IMG/VR virus record: IMGVR_UViG_3300044648_000136
Coordinates: 1-41,336 of that record
Length of the DNA stretch: 41,336 bases
Source: a virus
Direction: 5' to 3' (one strand)
Under the pieces are notes generated by a model. That model was not told where the DNA came from. It ran no database searches and saw only the letters and a list, made by a program, of their open reading frames with translations. Positions 5,818-11,260 of this stretch are shown here, in pieces (positions within the stretch are counted from its first letter, which is position 1; each line of letters opens with the position of its first letter). Made by a program: the position numbers and the translations under genes.

Positions 5818-7023
5818 TTATTTTAAGGGCTTATGTTTTGCTGATTGGTGACGCTCACAATGCAGAGTATTAACATAGCGATTAGTTGTAGTGATTGACT
5901 CATGACCGGCATCATCTCGAACGTGGTTTATAGGTCTTCTTTTAACATCTTCAGAAATAGCGGTATGTCTGAGCCAATGAACAGTCACTTCACGCATTCC
6001 ATCTGATTCATCTGGATGAGCTACCGCAAGGATATCAGCTGCTTTATCAAAGCACAGTTGAAGTATTCTACGAACTGCACGAGTGTTAGTCATTGGTCCA
6101 TAATCGCGTAGCTTAGGAATTAGTGGGCGGTTATCTGCAGGGGTTGGTAATGGATTAAGTTTTAAATACAACCTCCAGCGAATAAGGCTCGCCAGCACAG
6201 CTTCACTAACTGCTATTTGCCTCTCTTTGTTACCTTTTCCCACAGTAGTAAACCACCAGTTCCCTTCGCTGTCTTTAGAGAAATGACTCATAACCGGCGA
6301 CCATCGCTCACTAGCAGTCACCTCCGATATGCGCAAATATAAACCGAAAAGCAAACTTAATATAAATAATGTGCGCTCTTTCCATATATCTGTTTTGCCT
6401 TCAATTTTACTTACTGAATTTAGAATGGTTTGCCATTGCAAGGAGGAAATTCTTCTCAATTGCGCGGAATGTTGCTGTTTGCGGAAGTATTTACTTTTCT
6501 GGCGGATAAGTTCCAGTGGATTTGAGACAAGATACCTTTCTGAGATTAGGAAGTTAAAGAAGGTACTCAGTATTGCAAAAGTTTCCTGAAGAGACCCTTG
6601 AGACATCTTGTAGTCTTCTATACAAGGATTAAGACCTTCAATCTTCATAGCATATAGCTGTGATTTGGGCACAGTTACGACAAAAGGCTTCCACTCAGGA
6701 TTTGGCAATCGAACACCTGCTTTAGCAACAAACCGTGCAACTTTCTTTAGGCCGATCCAGCTCTTAGGGGGATGCTGACAAAAGCGAATGAATTGTTCAA
6801 TATCATCTCTATTAATGTCTGTTAAGCAAATTTTCTTGTGAGCGCACCATTGCAATAATCTCTCAACTTCCCTGCGATAACTATTAAAAGTGCCTATACT
6901 TTCTGTATAGCAACGGAGAAAACTGAGAGCATAAGTGAAGTCTTCTGAGCTGGCGTGATCGGGCAATACAACGTTTCTTGCGTTTGTACTCAAATAATTG
7001 ATGTTATCAAATAATGGCAACAT
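5818..7023 (-). CDS. int: Tyrosine recombinase / phage integrase
   Basis: 401 aa. An N-terminal SAM-like core-binding domain lies at about residues 25-170. The catalytic domain follows with Arg231 (LRISEV), Lys263 (VGKGNKER), His349-x-x-Arg352 (HWLRHT), His374 (AGHES) and the nucleophile Tyr383 (NRYVN). All expected catalytic residues are present, so it should be active. It would insert and excise the phage genome at attP/attB. ATG 7023 has an AGGA site. It is transcribed leftward from a strong promoter with a palindromic operator in its spacer (7073-7093) and faces the Cro-like gene at 7153. No tRNA-derived attP core was recognised next to it. Confidence 0.95.
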   Translation of the reverse strand: MLPLFDNINYLSTNARNVVLPDHASSEDFTYALSFLRCYTESIGTFNSYRREVERLLQWCAHKKICLTDINRDDIEQFIRFCQHPPKSWIGLKKVARFVAKAGVRLPNPEWKPFVVTVPKSQLYAMKIEGLNPCIEDYKMSQGSLQETFAILSTFFNFLISERYLVSNPLELIRQKSKYFRKQQHSAQLRRISSLQWQTILNSVSKIEGKTDIWKERTLFILSLLFGLYLRISEVTASERWSPVMSHFSKDSEGNWWFTTVGKGNKERQIAVSEAVLASLIRWRLYLKLNPLPTPADNRPLIPKLRDYGPMTNTRAVRRILQLCFDKAADILAVAHPDESDGMREVTVHWLRHTAISEDVKRRPINHVRDDAGHESITTTNRYVNTLHCERHQSAKHKPLK

Positions 7024-7070
7024 GGATCGTTCCTAAAGAGAAGCGTCCGTGCCTGTTCTATAATCACGCA

Positions 7071-7100
7071 ACTATACAACCGCTGGTTGTATAATGTCAA
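7071..7100 (-). promoter_or_regulatory. Integrase promoter with 21-bp palindromic operator in the spacer
   Basis: Minus strand: TTGACA (7100-7095), 18-bp spacer, TATAGT (7076-7071). A perfect inverted repeat, TATACAACC (7073-7081), 3-nt spacer, GGTTGTATA (7085-7093), fills the spacer and overlaps the -10. A bound dimer would block the promoter. The Cro-like protein of the divergent gene at 7153 is the obvious candidate ligand. A TATAAT at 7090-7095 reads in the plus direction but lacks a -35. Confidence 0.75.
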
Positions 7101-7105
7101 ATATT

Positions 7106-7134
7106 TTGTTCACTATCGACAATTCTTGTACAGT
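7106..7134 (+). promoter_or_regulatory. Possible promoter of the Cro-like gene at 7153
   Basis: TTGTTC (7106-7111), 17-bp spacer, TACAGT (7129-7134). It lies directly upstream of the gene and just right of the operator. Confidence 0.4.
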
Positions 7135-7152
7135 AAATGTTGGAGATGTATT

Positions 7153-7368
7153 ATGAACATTAATGAGGCAATTCAATATTTTGATAGTGGTTATGACTTG
7201 TGTAAGAAGCTCGGAATTAAGGCGCAAAATTATTCTAAATGGAAGAAAGCAGACTGGATACCGCTTAAACAACAGCATCGTATTAATGATTTAATAGGAG
7301 GAATTTTACCCATTGATATAGATAAAGAGGCTATGGATAAAAGGGTTGGACTCTCAAAAATATCATGA
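7153..7368 (+). CDS. Cro-like DNA-binding protein (first copy)
   Basis: 71 aa from ATG 7153 (GGAG eight bases upstream); a longer in-frame frame begins at 7087 in the promoter. Residues 1-45 are a compact HTH of the Cro/YdaS type: AIQYFDSGYDLCKKLGIKAQNYSKWKKADWIPLKQQHRINDL, where the A-x-x-LG-turn and the W-K recognition-helix end are typical. It resembles the protein encoded at 31895 over this whole part (K-LGI-x-x-QN-x-x-KWKK, IP-KQQ-R). It probably binds the palindrome at 7073-7093 and controls the integrase. Confidence 0.8.
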   Translation: MNINEAIQYFDSGYDLCKKLGIKAQNYSKWKKADWIPLKQQHRINDLIGGILPIDIDKEAMDKRVGLSKIS

Positions 7369-7419
7369 CTTTGATTACCTAAATATATTCAAAAATACGG
7401 CACAAAGTGCATATTCTGA

Positions 7420-7448
7420 TTGACTAAAAAGTTCAACCGTGTTTTAAT
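7420..7448 (+). promoter_or_regulatory. Promoter
   Basis: TTGACT (7420-7425), 17-bp spacer, TTTAAT (7443-7448), 55 bases upstream of the gene at 7503. A 29-codon frame beginning with TTG 7420 and ending at 7509 also covers this stretch but has no ribosome site. Confidence 0.5.
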
Positions 7449-7502
7449 TATTTCCTCAATCGCCATGATGTTAGGGGCTTGGATTTGTGGAGGATCACAA
7501 GG

Positions 7503-7703
7503 ATGGTAGCGACCGAATTAGAGGAAATTAAATCTTACTGGAATAAGAAATATCCTTTGGTTGATATTCGCTTGTGGGGTAATGACGATAACTCTAAATA
7601 TTTTGGTCAGATGATTAACAATGATAGTAACCAGCATTTTCAAGCAACTACTATTGGCGAGCTAATCAACCTTGGTGAGCAGTTTTTGAGGAAGGTAATG
7701 TAG
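7503..7703 (+). CDS. Hypothetical protein, 66 aa
   Basis: ATG 7503 with GGAGG ten bases upstream. Mixed alpha/beta (LEEIKSYWNKKYPLVDIRLWG; TTIGELINLGEQFL). No family recognised. The amber stop is followed by 25 more open codons in the same frame (WLEILLSGFEPEPAERK...), ending at the next gene start. Confidence 0.55.
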   Translation: MVATELEEIKSYWNKKYPLVDIRLWGNDDNSKYFGQMINNDSNQHFQATTIGELINLGEQFLRKVM

Positions 7704-7777
7704 TGGCTGGAGATATTATTATCAGGATTCGAACCAGAACCTGCCGAACGCAAACCAATGCTATTGGAGCATAGAGC

Positions 7778-7993
7778 ATGACATTAATGGAAACACTATG
7801 GATAGTGAGCACACTGACTTGCGCAGCCGGTGTTGTAGGAATGATTCGTATATATTATTCAATGGAGAACTCACTCACCGAATTAGCGGAAATGTATAGG
7901 GATATGATTAGGGAATTTGTTATTAAGGAGCTAAGGAGTGACTATGAGTATAGATCTCCAGGCATGGCCAAAGATACTCAGGTGATCAAATAA
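7778..7993 (+). CDS. Small single-pass membrane protein
   Basis: 71 aa; ATG 7778 with GGAG eight bases upstream. Residues 6-26 are a transmembrane helix (TLWIVSTLTCAAGVVGMIRIY), and the rest is a charged, helical cytoplasmic-type tail. Similar to spanin- or regulator-sized phage membrane peptides; function unknown. Confidence 0.55.
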   Translation: MTLMETLWIVSTLTCAAGVVGMIRIYYSMENSLTELAEMYRDMIREFVIKELRSDYEYRSPGMAKDTQVIK

Positions 7994-8033
7994 GTTTTAA
8001 ATGGATAAAGTTTTATTTGACTAAGGATGGCTG

Positions 8034-8357
8034 ATGAAAACAGAATTTAATGTTAAGGCATGGCGCAATGTTTACGATCAAGTTAATATTCTTGGTCAGT
8101 ATCTTAAGGATTCACGCCCTGATTGGGAAGGAAATCCACCTCAGTTTACCATTAGTCTCGAAGAGCGCTCCAAGGTTGAGAAAGAAATTGAAGACTTGAT
8201 TAAGATGAGTGATGACTATATGGATAAGTGTTACCTCCGTCCCAGAGAGCCTAAATGGTATTATGATCGAAATAACGAGACTACCTGGGCATCATCAGAG
8301 AAGTTTTCATTTACACACCTGTTAACTCGTAAGAAATATGTAGCAATCACGATTTAG
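8034..8357 (+). CDS. Hypothetical protein, 107 aa
   Basis: ATG 8034 with AAGGA eight bases upstream. Helical and rich in Trp/Tyr and charge (ISLEERSKVEKEIEDLIKMSDDYMDK). No family recognised. Last gene before the tRNA cluster. Confidence 0.55.
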   Translation: MKTEFNVKAWRNVYDQVNILGQYLKDSRPDWEGNPPQFTISLEERSKVEKEIEDLIKMSDDYMDKCYLRPREPKWYYDRNNETTWASSEKFSFTHLLTRKKYVAITI

Positions 8358-8394
8358 TGGAAAGTTAAATTTGCTTTGAATATACTGGCTAAGC

Positions 8395-8464
8395 GAGTCA
8401 TTAGCTCAGTGGTAGAGCGTCACCATTCCAGGTGAAGGCGCAGGTTCTATTCCTGCATGGCGAG
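8395..8464 (+). tRNA. Degenerate tRNA-Gly(TCC)-like gene
   Basis: D-arm GCTC-AGTGGTA-GAGC (8404-8418) and T-arm GCAGG-TTCTATT-CCTGC (8440-8456) are canonical. The anticodon stem TCACC/GGTGA encloses a 6-nt loop ATTCCA, one base short, with TCC in the glycine position. The acceptor GAGTCAT/ATGGCGA pairs at five of seven positions, with a tandem G-A/A-G at the end. It may be decayed or a very divergent functional tRNA. Confidence 0.6.
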
Positions 8465-8468
8465 CAAA

Positions 8469-8542
8469 GCCCTAGTAGTTCAGTTTGGCAGAACAGCTGC
8501 CTTGTAAGCAGACGGTCGGTGGTTCGATTCCATCCTGGGGCA
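8469..8542 (+). tRNA. tRNA-Thr(TGT)
   Basis: Acceptor GCCCTAG/CTGGGGC, D-arm GTTC/GAAC, anticodon loop CTTGTAA (TGT), T-arm GGTGG-TTCGATT-CCATC, discriminator A. CCA is not encoded. All arms pair well with a few G-T pairs; one mismatch lies at 27-43. It would read ACA codons. Confidence 0.9.
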
Positions 8543-8544
8543 AT

Positions 8545-8619
8545 TCTGAGGTAGTTCAGCGGCAGAACGGAGGACTGTTAATCCTCATGTCGAAGGTTCG
8601 ATCCCTTCTCTCAGAGCCA
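8545..8619 (+). tRNA. tRNA-Asn(GTT)
   Basis: Acceptor TCTGAGG/TCTCAGA, D-arm GTTC/GAAC, anticodon stem GAGGA/TCCTC with loop CTGTTAA (GTT), T-arm GAAGG-TTCGATC-CCTTC, discriminator G and encoded CCA. It begins two bases after the Thr tRNA. Confidence 0.93.
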
Positions 8620-8621
8620 AT

Positions 8622-8815
8622 GACAATCGCGGCGTTGACAGTGAAACGCAAGTCGCCTGATAAGCGGTAGATAGGTAGCTCAGTCTGGTAGAGCACATGC
8701 TCTGCGGAAAGGGGTAACAATGAAAACTTATCATTTTCATTTGACCAAGTACGGGGCATGATGTCGCTGGTTCAAATCCAGCCCATCATAGCCGGTGCAA
8801 TTCCGGCCGATTGTC
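8622..8815 (+). other. Nested tRNA-like composite (outer half-tRNA around an inner tRNA-like unit)
   Basis: GACAATCG (8622-8629) and CGATTGTC (8808-8815) form a perfect 8-bp acceptor-like stem. Next to them are a D-arm-like hairpin GCGTT/AACGC (8632-8649), an anticodon-arm-like hairpin with loop CTGATAA (8652-8668, GAT) and a T-arm GCCGG-TGCAATT-CCGGC (8791-8807). Where the variable loop should be lies a second tRNA-like unit (8669-8790) with canonical D-arm GCTC-AGTCTGGTA-GAGC and T-arm GCTGG-TTCAAAT-CCAGC. Its anticodon stem CATGC/GCATG is split by a 55-nt loop, and its acceptor ends do not pair well. It is either two recombined, decayed tRNAs or an unusual RNA. Confidence 0.5.
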
Positions 8816-8825
8816 ACCTTATTAT

Positions 8826-8900
8826 TGGGTTATAGTGAAATGGTTATCACACTAGACTTTGACTCTGGTATTTCAGGTTCGAGTCCTGATAGCCCTGCCA
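8826..8900 (+). tRNA. tRNA-Gln(TTG)
   Basis: Acceptor TGGGTTA/TAGCCCT, weak at pair 1-72 as in other Gln tRNAs; D-arm GTGA/TCAC; anticodon stem CTAGA/TCTGG with loop CTTTGAC (TTG); T-arm TCAGG-TTCGAGT-CCTGA; discriminator G and encoded CCA. It would read CAA, which is frequent in the Gln-rich scaffold and portal genes. Confidence 0.92.
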
Positions 8901-8912
8901 GGATTTGAGAAA

Positions 8913-8927
8913 GTGGTTCGATCCCAC
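8913..8927 (+). pseudogene. Orphan tRNA T-arm (tRNA remnant)
   Basis: GTGG-TTCGATC-CCAC is a perfect T-arm with a canonical loop, but no D-arm or anticodon arm lies before it. The preceding 12 bases follow directly on the Gln tRNA. It is probably the 3' remnant of a lost tRNA; a tRNA-derived attachment core is another possibility. Confidence 0.5.
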
Positions 8928-8994
8928 GATGAGCAGCATGACGGGAGTTGTGTGGTGTGTTTCCTGGAGGGAGGATTCTCAATTATTAGCATTT

Positions 8995-9069
8995 AGCGGA
9001 TTAGTTCAGTAGTAGAATGCTAGGTTCATACCCTAGAGGCCAATGGTGCAATTCCATTATCCGCTACCA
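8995..9069 (+). tRNA. tRNA-Met(CAT), elongator or Ile2 type
   Basis: Acceptor AGCGGAT/ATCCGCT is perfectly paired, which argues against initiator fMet. D-arm GTTC/GAAT, anticodon stem CTAGG/CCTAG with loop TTCATAC (CAT), T-arm AATGG-TGCAATT-CCATT, discriminator A and encoded CCA. The unusual T-loop TGCAATT is shared with the composite at 8791-8807. If modified to lysidine it would read AUA. Confidence 0.92.
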
Positions 9070-9073
9070 TTTT

Positions 9074-9175
9074 CGGAGAGACGCACGAATACTGGTGCAC
9101 CAAATTGTTTGCCGTGGATAAAGATATACGCGAGTATCTCCACCTGCTGGATGTAAGCTCCAGCCTCTCCGACCA
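9074..9175 (+). tRNA. Class II tRNA-like element ending in CCA
   Basis: CGGAGAG (9074-9080) pairs perfectly with CTCTCCG (9165-9171), followed by A and an encoded CCA. D-arm GCAC-8 nt-GTGC (9083-9098) and T-arm GCTGG/CCAGC (9146-9164) are present, but the T-loop is nine bases. A long variable arm, GTGGA (9113-9117) to TCCAC (9139-9143) with an inner ATAC-GCGA-GTAT, fits Ser/Leu/Tyr tRNAs. The anticodon arm is not recognisable: CAAA-TTG-TTTG has a 3-nt loop. It ends 13 bases before the next gene start. Confidence 0.5.
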
Positions 9176-9188
9176 CTTTGAGGTCAAC

Positions 9189-9593
9189 ATGTCTGAAATA
9201 TTCGTCTTTGGTAGTAATCTATTAGGAATCCACAAGCGTGGAGCAGCATTAGAAGCGTTACAAAAGCACGGGGCAATCTTAGGCCAAGGTATCGGACTCC
9301 AAGGTAAGTCCTATGCAATACCAACAAAACAATCCCCTTCGCGGTCTCTTGATTTAGTCCAGATTAATAAATTTGTCGCTGATTTTCTTAATTACGCATA
9401 CTACACTCCAGAGCACGTTTACCATGTTACCAAGATTGGATGTGGACTGGCAGGATTTGATCCAATTCAGATTGCACCTATGTTCTCTTTGTGCAAATCG
9501 ATGAACAATGTAAAAGTAACTCAAGACTTTGCAAATATTATCGATCAATTTAATATTTTTCCCGACTTAATAACTACATTTAGTGTAAATTAA
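9189..9593 (+). CDS. Macro-like protein of the A1S_2505 phage family
   Basis: 134 aa from ATG 9189 (GAGG five bases upstream); the in-frame ATG at 9105 lies inside the tRNA-like element and is rejected. The start SEIFVFGSNLLGIHKRGAA is the glycine loop of this phage non-structural family (G-N-x-x-G-x-H-x-x-GAA). It continues with QGIGLQGKSYAIPTK and ends with TKIGCGLAGF, both typical. The fold is macro-domain-like, and such domains bind ADP-ribose or related nucleotides. The activity of this family is not established. A link to the NAD+ genes at 33166-36448 is an inference. Confidence 0.8.
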   Translation: MSEIFVFGSNLLGIHKRGAALEALQKHGAILGQGIGLQGKSYAIPTKQSPSRSLDLVQINKFVADFLNYAYYTPEHVYHVTKIGCGLAGFDPIQIAPMFSLCKSMNNVKVTQDFANIIDQFNIFPDLITTFSVN

Positions 9594-9677
9594 TATTGTT
9601 TAACACAATATGTAGTGTTTTTACCTAAACTTGTGGTATTTTGGCTTTGATATCTTCATTAAGGTTCGCATGATGCG
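9591..9677 (+). promoter_or_regulatory. Late promoter region with NrdR-box-like operator upstream of terL
   Basis: TAATAT (9591-9596) is a -10 candidate without a clear -35. Seven bases later comes ACACAATATGTAGTGT (9603-9618), which differs at one position from the NrdR-box consensus ACACWATATATWGTGT. The scaffold promoter at 13461 has the same arrangement. Further on, TCGCAT-G-ATGCGA (9665-9677) is a palindrome. The AAAGGA ribosome site of terL lies in the loop of GGCA/TGCC. Confidence 0.5.
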
Positions 9678-9701
9678 ACTCTGGCAAAGGATTGCCCCTA
9701 A

Positions 9702-11258
9702 ATGGATAAAGCCACACAGGTCAGACTTGAGAACGCAGAACTTGCGGCCAAACTGAAGGGTAGTCTATTACTCTTCATTCAAGCATTCTTCCCTATACTA
9801 ACTGGCCGTGATTTCATCATGTCGCGCCCCAAAGGTAGAGAGAGTCATTTCATTACTATTTGCAGAGCCTTGACGAAATGCACACGTCTCGAATCATTGC
9901 GCCTATTAATTAATGTTCCACCCGGTCATGGAAAGTCCGTGATTGTAAGTTTCTGGTTAGCCTGGTGCTATGCCAAGTGGGCTGATTGTAATTTTCTGTA
10001 CATATCGTTCGCTAAATCACTAGCATCCACTCATACCGATACCGTCAGACGTATCATGGGACTAACTCAGTATAAGGCGTTATTTGATGTACATCTTAGA
10101 GACGATTCACAAGCGAAAGATGCGTTTACAACTGAGGCAGGAGGAACAGTCGCTGCGTTTGGTTCAGCAGGTGCTATCACAGGCCGTAACGCTGGCTTAC
10201 CAGGATTGGATCGCTTCAGCGGAGCAGTTGTTATCGATGACTCACACAAGCCAGATGAAGTGCACTCTGACCTCATCCGTGAAAGCGTCATCACCAATTT
10301 CCGTGAAACCATCCAACAGAGACCAAGGGGAATCAACGTCCCCATAGTCTTCATAGGACAACGGTTACACGAACAAGACTTGCCTGCCTACTTCCTTGCA
10401 GGTGAGGATGGCTACGAATGGGATAAAGTCATACTGAAGTCACTCGATGACGCGGGAAATGCACTTTATCCCGAAGCCTTCCCATTAGATATGCTATTGA
10501 TTAGGCGAGAAAAAGACCGTTATGTATTTGCGGCACAACATCAGCAAGACCCTCAGCCCGCAGGTGGTGGTTTATTTACTCCAGAAGATTTCCCGCTTCT
10601 AGCGGAGGAGCCTCAATTCTTAATGACTTTTATCACAGCAGATACTGCTGAAACTGAAGACCCTCGCAATGACGCCTCTGTGTTCTCCTTTTGGGGTTTA
10701 TACAATATCGAAACAGAAGGGCGCAAAACTGGGGCTATGGGATTGCATTGGCTGGCTTGCCGTGAAATTCGAGTTGAGCCTAAAAATCTTGAGAATGAAT
10801 TCTTAGACTTCTGGCAGGATTGTGCTCGTCATCCAATTCCTCCTTTAGTTGCTTACATTGAGAAGAAGTCAACAGGAGTGACTTTGCTCTCAGTACTGAA
10901 AGGCATGAGAGGGCTTAAGGTGCGCGAGATTGAACGTACTCGCAAGTCTGGCTCGAAATCACAACGCTTTATCGATATCCAACCCTATATCGCAAGCAAA
11001 CAAGTATCACTTCCTGCTCATGGAGCACATACGGAAATGTGTGTGAATCACATGAAGAAGATTACGAATAATGATTCACATGCACACGATGATATAGCCG
11101 ATACCTGCTCAGACGCAGTACGCATTGCTCTAATAGATCGGATGTTATACGCATACACGCACAAAGACGCTCTATTTAGAAGCACCACGCAGGAAGCCGC
11201 AAGTCGAATGAATCGATTAGCTGCGCTCAAGAAGAAAGCCTATGAGAAAAGGATTTGA
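9702..11258 (+). CDS. terL: Terminase large subunit
   Basis: 518 aa. The ATPase domain has a P-loop NVPPGHGKS (residues 71-79) and Walker B VVIDD (176-180) followed by the coupling region (IVFIGQRLHEQDL). The C-terminal RNase H-like nuclease has acidic residues in FITADTAET, AYIEKKSTG and AHDDIADTCSDA. It cuts concatemeric DNA and drives it into the procapsid through the portal. The length fits headful terminases. It ends just before the portal gene, with the portal ribosome site inside its last codons. Confidence 0.95.
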   Translation: MDKATQVRLENAELAAKLKGSLLLFIQAFFPILTGRDFIMSRPKGRESHFITICRALTKCTRLESLRLLINVPPGHGKSVIVSFWLAWCYAKWADCNFLYISFAKSLASTHTDTVRRIMGLTQYKALFDVHLRDDSQAKDAFTTEAGGTVAAFGSAGAITGRNAGLPGLDRFSGAVVIDDSHKPDEVHSDLIRESVITNFRETIQQRPRGINVPIVFIGQRLHEQDLPAYFLAGEDGYEWDKVILKSLDDAGNALYPEAFPLDMLLIRREKDRYVFAAQHQQDPQPAGGGLFTPEDFPLLAEEPQFLMTFITADTAETEDPRNDASVFSFWGLYNIETEGRKTGAMGLHWLACREIRVEPKNLENEFLDFWQDCARHPIPPLVAYIEKKSTGVTLLSVLKGMRGLKVREIERTRKSGSKSQRFIDIQPYIASKQVSLPAHGAHTEMCVNHMKKITNNDSHAHDDIADTCSDAVRIALIDRMLYAYTHKDALFRSTTQEAASRMNRLAALKKKAYEKRI

Positions 11259-11260
11259 CC

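Noticed and set aside
7420-7509. 29-codon frame from TTG
   Set aside because: It lacks a ribosome site, and its first bases are better explained as the -35 of a promoter.
8556-9235. Open frames antisense to the tRNAs
   Set aside because: They cover tRNA arms in reverse, a known source of false proteins, and lack ribosome sites.
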